Of a stretch of DNA of 64,000 nucleotides, positions 37,532 to 50,000 are shown one piece after another. The DNA comes from Dimorphilus gyrociliatus (taxonomy: Eukaryota > Annelida > Polychaeta > Dinophilidae): assembly GCA_904063045.1 (NCBI GenBank), contig CAJFCJ010000006.1, positions 558,001 to 622,000 on the forward strand, read 5' to 3'. Each line of letters starts with the position of its first letter. Position 1 is the stretch's first letter. The position numbers and the translations under genes are program-made. The notes under the pieces are model-generated. The model searched no databases and was not told the origin of the DNA. It was given only the letters and a program-made list of their open reading frames with translations.

Positions 37532-37660
37532 TACTTGAAAGAGTGTGCTATGTTGAAATTGGAAATTTTGTTATTTTTTTATGCTTGATAAATAATGCTT
37601 TATTGTCACTATTATGTTCATTTCTTGTAAGCTGGGCTTTTATTTTATAGGTTTCGCAAA

Positions 37661-38689
37661 ATGATTCGGAGCGATTGGTATTACCTTAAATGGATCTGTC
37701 TTTTAGCATTTACAACTTGGATACTTTTAGGATGGATTAAGAGAGACTCCAAGATCATTTTGCCTCATAATGGACAATTGATACATACCGACATTTTCAA
37801 TGAAACAAGGTTGAACATTTCTAAGCTGCTTGCTAAGAAAAAGTTTGAAAAGAATAACAAATACGTTATTGATAAGGATTACAAATTCGCAAAAACATTG
37901 AAAAGAGAAAATAAAGTACTTTTCTTCGAGTTTAAAATTCCGGAGACATCACTTATTTGTTCAAATGAAACAGAATATCTTATTTTGATCCATACGAATC
38001 TTAAACATTTTGAAAAAAGAAAAATTTTACGGAGTTCTTGGATTAAATTTGCTAATCAATCAAAAGTATATTTTTTCATTGGTACGCATTTAAACGAAAA
38101 ATTGAAGCTTGCTATTATAAAAGAAGCAGAGGAATTCAAAGATATTGTTCAAGTAAATATAATTGAGTCTTATAGTAATTTAGCTTTAAAATCAGTGGCA
38201 GCTTTGCACTTTAAAGATACATTTTGCCCTTCATCTAAATATCTGATCAAAATTGATGACGACGTTATTCTGAATTTTGAAAATTTAATTAAAGCTGTAG
38301 TTCAGTTAAAGTTTACACAGTGGGGAATACTAGGTAAAACAAATATTAAAAGCAGAGTACACCGAAATGGAAAATGGAAAAATACTAATTATCCATATAA
38401 CTTTTACCCCATTTATGAATCAGGCTTATTCTATATGATGACAGCTGATTTGATTCGACCAATGATTCAGGTTTCCGAAATAATTGAAATCATTCCGATT
38501 GAAGATGTTTTTATAACAGGTATTTTAGCCAATTGTTTAGGGGTTAGACATTATTTTGCAAGAGGATTTTGTTCTGCCGAAACTGAAGTTCAGGATCCAT
38601 GCTCATTCAAAAAAAGTGGAATCACACAAACAAACTTTAAAAATCTTTATCAGTTGAAAATTTTCTGGTTTAAAATTATGAATTGTTGA
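37661..38689 (+). CDS. Beta-1,3-galactosyltransferase-like glycosyltransferase (GT31), copy 2
   Basis: Uninterrupted frame of 342 aa. TM helix ~8-25 (WICLLAFTTWILLGW), stem, then KRKILRSSWIKF in place of the usual REAIRxTW, KIDDDVILN at ~200, YESGLFYMMTADLI and EDVFITGI. It is clearly a tandem paralogue of the previous gene but has lost the intron that gene carries in the VLSA/VMN region and is diverged across its length. A 3' splice acceptor-like TTTTATAG sits 10 nt before the ATG, so an unannotated 5' UTR intron may be spliced there. Confidence 0.85.
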   Translation: MIRSDWYYLKWICLLAFTTWILLGWIKRDSKIILPHNGQLIHTDIFNETRLNISKLLAKKKFEKNNKYVIDKDYKFAKTLKRENKVLFFEFKIPETSLICSNETEYLILIHTNLKHFEKRKILRSSWIKFANQSKVYFFIGTHLNEKLKLAIIKEAEEFKDIVQVNIIESYSNLALKSVAALHFKDTFCPSSKYLIKIDDDVILNFENLIKAVVQLKFTQWGILGKTNIKSRVHRNGKWKNTNYPYNFYPIYESGLFYMMTADLIRPMIQVSEIIEIIPIEDVFITGILANCLGVRHYFARGFCSAETEVQDPCSFKKSGITQTNFKNLYQLKIFWFKIMNC

Positions 38690-38902
38690 AACAAAATTTT
38701 TTAATACAATAAGTAATAACGATTCGCCACAGTTGTAATCGATAGATCAACATTAGGCCTACACGCCATTGGTCGATTTTTTCTTGATATCAAACACTGA
38801 TCCATAGCAACGGCCAACGCTTTATTATACCTTTTATATACTCCTTTAAAACAACCAGCCCAAAGTCATTAATTGTTGATTTAAAACTAGTTAAAATATA
38901 TT

Positions 38903-41900
38903 ATGTCTGCGCGAAAAATTAGCAAGAAAAGTTCTTTTAAATCTACTGTAAATGAATCAGAAAAAAACAAAGTTGTCAGTGTTGACTTATCTGGACAAGG
39001 ATTAACTGCAATTGCAAATTCTATATTAGAAAGAACCGAAATTGAAAGACTTAATTTGTCGTCTAATAATCTTCGAGCTTTAAACTCAGACGTCAAGAAA
39101 TTAGTAAACATTACTCATTTGGATTTGAGCCGAAACACTATTAAGTGTAGTCACGCTCATGATTATGGAGGGTTACCTGCAGAGCTTGCAAAGTTAGGTA
39201 ATATAATCATTTATACAAAAAAAAATTCTGTGGTATACTCTAATTTAATTTCAGCTCATTTGGAATATTTAAATATTGCTGAATGTAATTTCACAATTAT
39301 ACCTCCGACAATTTGGCTCCTTAGGCGATTAAAAAAACTAGATCTTAGTAGAAACAAAATAAATGTTCTTCCCCCCGATGTTGGACAGCTATCAGGTCTA
39401 CAATGGTTTGCAATACAACATGCCAACCTAAGCACCCTACCTCCGGAAATTGCTCTTTGTCAGAATTTGGAACATTTAATACTTTGGGGTAACGCTATTG
39501 ATTCTTTACCTGAAACATTAAAGCAAATGCGACGCCTTAAATGTCTGGAACTGAATTTACGATCTTGTGCAGCTGTAATAGATGATTATATGATGAAATT
39601 ATTGAAAGGTACATAATTGTGCCATGTGAACATGACGAATATTAGTATTTTTGTATATCTCTAAAATATCCCTTTTTCTTTCTCAAACAGATGGAAAATG
39701 TGAATCGACTCACATTCCAGCTGTTCTCTTTGACATTCCTGCTTTAGAGAGGCTTGATTTAGATGAATGTAAGTCAAACTCTCTTCCTGAGAGCAGCTCT
39801 GCAATGAAATTAAAATATTTATGCCTATCAAACAACCTATTTCAAAAAGTTCCACCTGTAATATGCACAATGAAGAATATACAGTCGCTAGATTTATCAA
39901 AAAATTTTTTGACTACTCTTCCTCCTGCCTTGACAGATTTATCCAACTTGAAATTGCTGAACGTTAATTCGAATGAATTAGAAAAACTCCCTACATCCAT
40001 ATGTAATCTGAGTCGTCTTAATAGTTTAGACATTTCGAACAATAAATTATCAATTTTACCTGAAAATATAGGAAATCTAAAACGTCTAAAGCAACTGTTA
40101 TGCAGCAAGAATCGACTGCAAAATTTGCCATTTTCAATTTGCAATTTATTCAAATTGCATACGCTTGATATAAGCAATAATGAGCTATCAAGCTTACCAA
40201 ACGATATGGCAAGTCTAATTGGAATAAAGTCTGCTCATTCATACAGAAAGCTACATATTGACGGTCTATGGCTTCATGGTAATCCTTTGACTCAGCCTCC
40301 TCCTCAGATATGGAAAACTGACGATATTCAATCTATTTTTGATTATATGAAACGATTAAAAGTAGATTATTGTGAAATTGAATTTTAATTATTAATTTGT
40401 ACCTAATTTGTTGCTATTTCCAGATAAGTGAAACGCCAAATTTGCAGCCTTTGAAGACTATCATTCTTGGCAATTACCAATGTGGGAAAACTTCTTTTCT
40501 AAATACAATGATCACAGGGAAAGGTTGCAAAACTACCTCAATCACGGACAGCACAGAAGTTCTTGAGAGAACTCTGTGGAGAACTTCAAACAACGTAGAT
40601 TTTCTTTTCATCGAATTTGGTGGTCATGATGTATATGAGACAGTTTTAAGACATTTTATGGACAAAAATGCGTTGTATATCATTCTCTACAATCATTCTA
40701 CATATCAAACTGAAAATCATTACGATCACATAGGTAAATATCTTGATTTAATACGTACTCATGCTCCAGGAGCTGTTGTCAAAATCATTGGTGCCAAGTC
40801 TGATGAATGGAGGGATATTAGCCGAATGCCTGAGATCGTTTTGAAAGAAGTTGAAATGAATTTACGAGACTATGAAGAAAAAGATAAACTAAGATATGAA
40901 GAAAACATTAAGAACTTAAAGTCACTTAATTGCGAGTATGTTCTTTTTCTTATATAGCAATTTTGTTCATATAATTTTTTAAACAATTGCTTATTCAGTA
41001 AAGAGTATGAAAAGTTGAGGGGAATCATCGAAAAGCCAGTGAACATCATTCCAGGAATAGTTTACACTTCTGTTATCGACAAAGTTCGAAACATATTAGA
41101 TTTTGTTAATGAATTGGAATTAATAGCTATTAATAAGGAGTTATTTCCACAAAACCAACGCTTTGTTCCTCAGTCCTGGAAATTATTTCGATCAGACTTA
41201 AGTCGAAAAGACAATTTGTTTATCGAGATAGACAATGCAAGAAAATTAGCTGAAAACAGGGGAATAAAAAAAGATGACTTTTCCTCAATGTTACAGCATA
41301 TGCAACTCTCAGGGGATCTTCTTTGGCCAAAAAAGATATCATCCTTGGAAAACTTTCTTTTTCATAAACCAACAGACTTAGTACAAAAAATGCGATTTTT
41401 ATTCCGATATAATTTGGATAAGTTTTTAGATTTAGGAGCGGAGTGCGTTTGGTCAGCCAAAGGGCTTTTTACGGAACAAACTATGGAGATAAGCAGAAGA
41501 GCAGTAAATTTTAGAAAACGTCTTTTGATTAAAATAACAACTATCAATATTTGTTTACAGATTTTGGAGGCAGGACAGCTGTCTTGGCGAGCTGCTCGTT
41601 GTTTTTTTTTTCACGATAAAAATCTAGACAGTGAAAGCGAGCTGAGAACCCTCTTGAACATTTTAGAAAATTTTGGTTTCTGCTATGTTATCCCACCTCC
41701 AAGAATTCCACCTCCTCTTTCTCATTTCGTTCCTGCTGTAGTTGTACCTTCATTAAATACAATACCGAATGGCAACAATCCTGATTGGTGGTGTCAAGGA
41801 GAGGATTTTAAGTGCATGAGAATAATTTTTCCGTTAAAACCTATACCTAGGTCTTTTTTTTATTTTTTGGCTTGCAAAGTTCAAGCGTTGGTTGAATTAC

Positions 41901-42094
41901 GATCGGATACATGTTTATGTATAAGAGCAAGAACAATTGATCAAACATTTATAAAACTTGAAATTCAAGAAGATAGAAAAGAGTTTTTTTTTAAGTTACA
42001 TGGCTCAGAAGACGTTTTCACTAATCTTCAGAGTTTGATTTTAGAAGCTGCAAATTACTATGAGGGAATTATTTACCTTGTAGACTACGATTAA
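38903..42094 (+). CDS. LRR-Roc-COR (ROCO) GTPase without kinase, MFHAS1-like
   Basis: Five exons (38903-39197, 39255-39608, 39691-40361, 40424-40935, 40999-42094) give 975 aa. Residues ~25-420 are about 15 leucine-rich repeats of the LP..I..L..L..LDLS type. The Roc GTPase follows: P-loop GNYQCGKTS at 456-464, G3 region IEFGGHDVY, then RHFMDKNALYIILYNHS as in LRRK/MFHAS1 proteins, and a G4-like GAKSDEW. A COR domain follows (FVPQSWKLF, LSGDLLW, then LLNILENFGFCYVIPPP). The frame ends about 80 residues after the COR, with no kinase or WD40, so it is LRR-Roc-COR only. The normal DxxG of G3 is E-F-G-G, an Asp to Glu change. Likely a signalling scaffold/GTPase; role unknown. Confidence 0.88.
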
Positions 42095-42220
42095 TTATAG
42101 TATGTACGAGTAGTTTTAGACCTATTTGTTGTTTATTAAGCTCTGAAATTTACTTGCTAAGAAGTTCAACCCTTTCATAAATATGTATGCAATCAACAAT
42201 TGAAACTGCTATGTGAAAAG

Positions 42221-45071
42221 TTAATTTTTATCTTTCATCATTTCTCTGCACATATCATTATTTTTCTTTGGTAATGGATAAGAGACTCCAGGTGAAACTA
42301 ATTCTCTCTTCCTTCTGTGAGTGTATCCCTTTAAGCCTCTTATTTTTTCACGTGTGGTACTCACATGCTTAATATTAACTGTAGGTCTTGACATTTGCAA
42401 ACAACTTTTTAGTTTTTCATAAAAGTCAACATCTGAATTGAAATTGATAATGCCCGTAGCTTCTAATTTATGTTCAATCATGCTAAACACTGGAGAAGCT
42501 ATCTGAAAAGTTGAATGCAATGAATATGCACCAGTGTTCATGATTTCAGTATGGGCATTTTTGTTCCATAAAGAAATTGAAATTAGGCCAGATAAATCCA
42601 TAGATATTGACCCCATAACATCATAAATGACAACAATACCATTGCTTAGTTTTATAAATTCTCTCCTATCCTGCAAAAGCATGTTTGCTTGCAGAGCAGA
42701 AGTCATAGAAGATGGTGCGCTCCAAACAGCCGACATTAAACCACTCCGACCTGTAAAGAATGTGATTGGTCGAAAAGCAACTCCAAGCATATCAAGTGCC
42801 AATCCAGCGGTAACAACTGAGTCATCATCAGATTCTTCTCCTAACAAGCTTTCCACTCCAGCTGAAAATAAGCCAAAGGAATATATTGAGTTACCGTTCA
42901 AATCAACATCCATTCCTGATCTTTTCATCACGCCTGTTCTGGTATTTTCAACATACATATCATACACTGAATCAAATGTTTCGGATCTTGCTAAGAAATT
43001 ATGAAATGATAGAGACTTTCCTTTAGTAGCTAACCCATCGTAAGTATTTATTCGAGGGGAATTCTTCAAAGCTTTACTTATAAGTTTTCCTAAATTATCA
43101 TTGTTTGAACTTTTGTCAAACAGAAGTGCCTTTGTAAAAGTGGCCAATTCAGTGTTATATGGATCATTTAGACTTTGAATTATTTTTAGGACATCTTCAT
43201 ACGATATATTATTTTTAATCAAATACCGAAGAGCTTTTGATCTAACGGCTGTATCATAACCTCTTGATTGTTGATGGTAAATATCACTCAATATGCTCAA
43301 GTCCTTTTCGTTTAATTCTTTCATCTTCCTGAGAGCTTTTAAAGCAGCTTCATTTACATCTAGTGACTTATGGGAACTTGCTAGGTTCAATAAAACTGGA
43401 ATAGAAGATTTCTGGCCTGCATTTCCTAATGCTCTTATAATAATGAGTGTACATGAAACATCTTGACAATTCTTTAAACGATCTTCAAATATTTGTAAAA
43501 TTTCCCTCGTTTTTTTAGAGACTTTCTGTGAATTGCTACTGTATGTATATAACACAGCTCCTAAAGCCCCCGCAATACTTTCCTTAATTTTTTCATCTTG
43601 AACATTTGATAAAAAAAATTTTAGGAGAATATCTAAAAGGTCTTCACTAGGGTGTGTAGAAAATGCTATTGCTAAAAGAAAGCGCTCAGCTAAAATAGGA
43701 TCATTCAACTCAACAATTTGGAGTACGGCATTTAAGGATTCTTTAGTTTGAGCTGCTGAGCAAGCGTCCACTAAAATATCTCTAATATCTTTATGTTTTT
43801 CATTAGTAATTAAATTCGTGATCTCTTCCTGTGTTGAAAGTCTCAGTATTTGAACTAAAGTACCGAAAGCTGAAGCCGATTTTACCGTTGCCATATGCTT
43901 AAATTCTTGTTTTAGCTTTCCTACAACTTCAGATAGAGTCTCTGATTTTTCTACGTTTTCAATATCCGCTTCGATTGATTCTTCAGTTACTAGAAATTTC
44001 TTATTTAAGTGTTTTAAAGCCTCATTAATAGTCTTAACATTAATCTGCCCTCCAAAAGGTTTCTTATTGATTATTTTTAAATCTTGCTTAACAACGACTT
44101 GACTAGATACGCTAGATATCAAGTTTGTAAAAGATTCATAATTTTCATTAGAAGAAACTTGAATAAGTTCTTTTTCATTTGTAAATTTGAAAGCAGAGGA
44201 AAATTCTCTTTTTGTTGTAATATCAAACAACTAAAATTTTTAAAATAAATAAATTTTAAGTAATTGATAATAATAACCCACCTTATGAATATTCTTAAAT
44301 TCTTGTGCCTTGCTACCGGTGGTGCAGTTTTTTGACGTCTTAATAAGTTCTTCGCCTTTGTTCAAATAATCATAGAAACAAGAGCCACGCACATCAGTTA
44401 CACTTGAATCTGTTTGTTCTATGGTAAATAATTTTAATAGCTTCTTTGTTCAAATAGTCAAAAGTGGCGAAATTTAAATTTTTGAAATTGGAATAATATC
44501 TACTGTATAATTAAGATATTTTAATTTACAATTTGATCTAAGCAAAATAAATCCTATTGAAAATTCTTCTTACCTGTACTTTGAATTAAAGACAATATCC
44601 CTCTCTTTAAATTTAAGCTAAGTCTTGAATCCTCTTTTGCACCAAACAAGCGAGTCATCCTTCCGTGATGCCACAAGGAGAATACAGGATATTTTGTTAT
44701 CGAATTAAGCGATCTGCTTGAATCTGCTTTAGATAAACTGGATAATTTCGGGTTTGAAAGGGATATCTTCAAAAGTGTCGAATCAGCTGCTGTCCACAAA
44801 GGGCACATTTCAATCTGACATTGTAAACCGAATCCTATTACTGAATCAGAATTGGATGAAGGATCTTTCAAACTTGTTGTTGTTTGGTAGTCAAAAAAAT
44901 GAGAATTCTTGTCCATAGTCCATGGTAATCCTTGTGATTGGACCAGTGGAAAAGCTATTGCATCTGATGCAAGTAACAATTTTTATTACCCGTACTTTTC
45001 GAATACTAAAAAGAAAATTACTTACAAATTCTAAAAAATAAGGCTAAAACAACACAGTAATAGGTATCCAT
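42221..45071 (-). CDS. MTTP: Microsomal triglyceride transfer protein large subunit
   Basis: Exons 45071-45026, 44963-44574, 44418-44282 and 44230-42221 total 2583 nt, 860 aa (human 894). A signal peptide (YYCVVLALFF) is encoded by exon 1. The protein follows the large lipid transfer (vitellogenin) fold: N-terminal beta-barrel, an alpha-helical solenoid rich in ERFLLAIAFSTHP and ILVDACSAAQT blocks, then the lipid-binding sheets (FRPITFFTGRSGLMSAVWSAPSS) with ISLWNKNA. The C-terminal KRKRELVSPGV-like and DMCREM segment aligns with the end of vertebrate MTTP. In the ER lumen with PDI it loads lipid onto apoB/apolipophorin-type proteins. The compact length and absence of a von Willebrand D domain distinguish it from vitellogenin. 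Confidence 0.93.
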
Positions 45072-45811
45072 GTTTGTGCCACGCACAAATTGTGTTACGC
45101 AAAAGCGGACCGACCGAACCACTGAAACAAAGTTCGAGTTCAAAGTTCAATCGGCGTTAGCAGTATTAAACCGGGATATCGAGAGATAAATCGCTGTAGG
45201 TTAAAAATACAACTCTAATCAAGGAATATTTAAGTAAGTTTTATAACTAAAATGGTTAGCATTAAACTATTGTTAGCTTTTGACTTCAAGTTTCAAAACA
45301 TTGCTTTCGCTTAGTAGCTAACAGTATAACTGAAGTTAAAACCACAATGTAATGTACCATCCTTGACTGATACATATTTTGATGGAAACATAGTTTGAAT
45401 CACTTTTTGATCAAGATAGAGTATCAGATAAGGTTCTTAATTTAAGCAGTCCTCGATAATAGAAAAATTTAGGATAAATAACAAATTCTTCTACGTGTAA
45501 TAATTTTCTAATCATTTAACAGCAATTGATTTTTTTCGTCCTATAAATAATTGAGGTAATGATGGTATAGCAAATACTATATTCACTTTTTTGTATTATA
45601 GAAATACTTTTCTCACATTTGAATATTATTTTATTCCACGGGTATGTATTTATAAAGTCACAGAACATGCAATCTGTGAATCTTGCCAGTGATTGAAAAT
45701 AAAAAACCCAACCAAGCCAACCAACACCTAATATCAAGTCAGTCTGAGTTTTGTCTTGTAAGGTAAACAGTACGTGTTTCCGAGCTAGCATGTCAATGAG
45801 TAACTTATTAT
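45072..45811. other. MTTP promoter and intergenic region
   Basis: The first ~110 bp upstream of MTTP is mixed in composition; the rest is AT-rich. No gene seen. Confidence 0.45.
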
Positions 45812-46621
45812 TTAGTTTTTCAAAGACTGTGTATCACGTTCTTTCTTTTTTCTTATATAATGATAGTTGGGAAGCATTTTGTGAAGGAAATCCAACTGTA
45901 AACTCTGAGGTTGAGGTCTATCAAATTGAACTCGTCTTTCGCAATTCGATCCAGAAATTATTAAATTTTCTTGCAAAACTTCTCGATTAAAGATAGAACA
46001 GCCAGCACCAACTACACAACCATTAGTCAATTCTGTTTCTCTACCTAGTCTTGCTTTCGACTCGATAATGTTGTTATCACCAATTTTTAAAGCCTCAGAA
46101 TCTGTTTTTGATTTAAATTAATCAAAGAAAATAGTCTTCTATATACTTACAACATCCAACTTCAAATAAATTAGAATTCCCGATTATAACCACAGTCTGA
46201 TTTGGTGTTTCATCGATTTTTCTATCGAATATTTTTTAAAATAGATATATAACATTCTAAAAGTCATACCTATTATAAATTTCAGCTCTCTCTTCAATTA
46301 AATTGTTTTCTCCTATTATTATAGGGCCAGCATCAGCAATTATTCTTGCTTTTGGGTGAACTATGCTTCTGGCGCCTAAAAAAACGAATGTCAAATAATT
46401 TTTAATAAAACTTTATATATATATATTTACCGATAGTTACATCGCCTTGAATATCGCAATCCAAGCAAACTAAAGCTCCTGGGCCAAGTTTAATGCTGCA
46501 AATTGAAGGAGCGATAATAAGAGAAGTTGTGTCAAAATGGTTCTCAAGTTAGAATTTAGAAAGTCTCTTTACAAATTATTTTCGTGATAACTTTACACAA
46601 TTTATACCTGGGCTTAGTCAT
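45812..46621 (-). CDS. DCTN6: Dynactin subunit 6 (p27)
   Basis: Five exons (46621-46608, 46495-46431, 46375-46270, 46221-46151, 46101-45812) give 181 aa; the first codes for only 14 nt. The protein is a left-handed beta-helix of hexapeptide repeats ([34 protein letters not shown], and the family-diagnostic [22 protein letters not shown]), ending in [16 protein letters not shown] and [10 protein letters not shown], which match DCTN6 very closely. It sits in the pointed-end complex of dynactin with p25, p62 and Arp11 and helps bind cargo. Confidence 0.96.
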
Positions 46622-47060
46622 CTTGCTACTCGATTATATTTCTCTTTATGAAAATATTGTAACGTTAATCTCTGTTTTCTAGTTTGCTGTTTTTAAAGAT
46701 GGCGCTAGTAGTATATCAATTAAATTATTTTAACCTAATGTTATAAAATTTGTCTTACATTTTAATACAACAGACTACTAACAGTTTTTATTTTTAAAAT
46801 TTAATTTTTACGAAAGATAGCCATTGAATTTAGCAAACGGGTAGTAATGTTAACCAATCGACATCCGATAATTTTTATTCATCTTACCAATTTACTAAAT
46901 TTAATAGATATTTTTATCTCTCATTTTACAGCAGAATTTATGAAATCCTATGAATTCCTTATCGTTTGCTCGATATATACAGATTTTCATTAACACTAAG
47001 ATCGATCTATACCCAGAAGTTAAAATCTCTCTTTTGTGACTTACATCAGGTACTAAAAGG
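46622..47060. promoter_or_regulatory. Bidirectional upstream region, DCTN6 / multi-PDZ gene
   Basis: 439 bp between divergent start codons, AT-rich. No perfect motif stands out. Confidence 0.4.
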
Positions 47061-50000
47061 ATGTCTTTACATTTGGAAACCAAGGAAGCAGTGGAAAGTT
47101 TAGAAAAATTATCCTTAAATGCTAATAATGAAATACCAGAATTAAGAAGCTTGATATGGCTTTTAGATAGTGTTTTATTTAAAAAAACTACACACATTCA
47201 AGATTCTTTGCAAGAACTTAAAAGGGTTTGCTTTGGCATTTTTTACATATTATTTTCTTCGTATTTACTTGTGGATTTTTGATTTACAGACTTCCATAGA
47301 AAACCATCATTTAACTGCAAATGACTTTGATATAAGCACTGATGGCAGCTATATTTCTCTTTTGAATGAAGAGAAAGATGATTTCCAAACGGTTAGTTAG
47401 AAATATACTTGTATACAAGAAACTTTTGACAATTTTTTTTGCAGAGAATACGAAAGTTAGCCGGCAATAGAGAAACGTATTCTGTAAAATTGTATAAGAA
47501 AGAGAATTCATCATTAGGGTTCAGTGTTATTGGACTCCAAGACCCTCAAACTCTAAACTTTGGTACATTTGTTCAAGATATCTCTCCTTTTGGCCCTGCT
47601 GCTCAGTGAGATTTTTATCATTTGAGGAAATTAGTTTTCTCAAATTCATTTTAAGCTTCGTTACAGAGAAGGAGGTCTGCAAGAGAATGATCAAATTCTA
47701 GCTATTAATGGAGAACTACTAACAAACAACCAAACTCATGCTCTGAATCTGCTCCACGCAGCTAATGGGGAAATAAACTTAGTTATTGCCAGAACAGTGT
47801 TAGTTACTAATTACTCTCCATCTCTCGATGCTCTGGTATGCAATTTCTTGCTAAGAAAAAACAGTTTCTTTTATTTTTTTGTTTCAATAGAATACATGCG
47901 AGCTTCTGGCAGTTGAAGTTGTTGATCTTGTAAATGACGGTAATGGTCTAGGGTTTGGTATTATGGGAGGCAAGTCAACAGGCGTTGTAGTAAAAACAGT
48001 TGTTGAAGGAGGGGTAGCAGATAGAGATGGACGATTAAAGTCAGGCGATCATCTTCTTCATGTTGGAGAGTGGTCTGTTAGAGGGATGAACTCTGATAAA
48101 GTTGCTGCTGTTCTGCGCAAAGCAGGCACTCACGTTCGTCTGGTTGTAGCAAGACCAGTCTTAGACACTTCTCAGGAAATTCAAACTCCCCCATATTCGG
48201 TTGTTATTTCTAATGATAAATTAGAGGAACATTTACAAGGGTTGTATCATCTGGGTTTGGCAGAAAATTCAGCTAATGACTTAGATCCTGACGAAGAAGT
48301 TCAGTCTGATGAAATATTTTTTGATGTAAATTTGTCAAAAGACAATTCTGGACTCGGTATTACTATCGCTGGTCTGATAGGATCATCCGCGAATGGAAAG
48401 CTATGTGGAATTTATGTAAGACATATAACTCCAAATAGTGCCGCCGAATTGGACGGTAGAATTCAGCCAAATGATCGAATTGTTGAAGTAAATGGCCGAA
48501 GTTTAGAAGGTTTTTCAAATGCCCAGGCTGTAGAAGTACTTAAAGCTACTGGGCAAACAGTTTCTCTAAAACTTGCTCGCCCACGCCATGGAGCAACTCA
48601 TTTAGCTGAATTGCAGCGTAGTTTAGCAGAAACGACTGATACGTGCTTAGAGTCATTTAAAACTCCCAATGAAGATGACTCATCTTTGAAAAGTTATTGG
48701 TGTCAGGCCTTGACTTTACAAGCTGATGAAGTTATCATAGCTCACGTTACAAAATTTAAAGAAGGTGGAGGATTGGGTGTAAGCCTTGAAGGAACTGTAG
48801 ATGTTGAAGATGATGGAAAGGAAGTGCGGCCACATCATTATATTCACAGCATACTTCCTGATGGACCAGTTGGAAAAAATGGTTGTATTGAAGAAGGAGA
48901 CGAATTGTTGGAAGTTAACGGCCAACGTCTTTTGGGATTAAATTACAAAGAAGTTGTGAACATCCTTAAAAGCTTGCCACAAAATGTTACTTTAGTGTGT
49001 TGTCGAAAAACTACCAGTTTACAAGGAAATATAAACCCAGGAAAAGTTGTTAAAGCTAAATCTGAAGATAATCTTTCAATTGAGAAACCGGGTGTGATAC
49101 TTAGATGGCGATCTGCCGAACCTTTAACGTCCATAGCATTGTGGAATGAGAACATAACAGAAGTTAAACTTGTAAAAGCAGAGAAAGGTTTAGGTTTCTC
49201 TGTTTTGGATTACCAAGATCCGTATAATTCTAACAGGCTAATTGTTGTTGTTCGATCGTTAGTTCCAGGAGGTGTTGCACAAAGCGATGGCAGAATAGTA
49301 CCAGGAGATCGACTAATGTATGTAAATGAAATTTCTCTTGAAAACGCTACTTTAGAGGATGCTGTAAATGCCTTGAAAGGTAGGTATACTAAAAAATGTA
49401 ATATTTTTTTGTTAACTTATCGGAGTTTGTTTTAGGGGCTCCGTCCGGCGAGGTAAAAATAGGCCTCGTAAAACCAATTTCTCCTGATGTGCCGGACTGT
49501 TCTTTAAGTGATATTCCTTTGATGGAAAATTACTTATCTTCAACACCCATTATAAATAATATGGAATCAGAGCCTAAATTAGATAGAGATCAGGATGATA
49601 GTTTTCATAATTCGACGTAGGTATTATGTATTAATTAACTTCATATTAACTTGTCGTAAAAATTAGGGGGAGTAACCAGAAAACGATTGAAATACACCCA
49701 AGTATTAGGGATACTACAATGGGTCTGTCCCCGTGAGTAAGCAATAATTTTAGGGAACTGGTCCATGTATTTATATTTCAAACAGAGTGTCTATTCATTC
49801 TGAAGCGGAAACTGGTTTTAGTAATAGTCCATCACCTAAGTTGCGATCAACACAAAACTTACTTTTTACACCTCCTAAAACCGTCGTTGTTCGTAGGTAA
49901 TTTCCAAATTTTAAATAAATCATTTTGATGCTACATTAAAAAAAATTTTTTTTCTTTTTTTTTCATAGGAAAATGAATGAATCATTGGGTATTAGCATAG

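Noticed and set aside
42627-43004. Plus-strand 125-codon frame within MTTP
   Set aside because: Antisense of a conserved MTTP coding region; no independent evidence.
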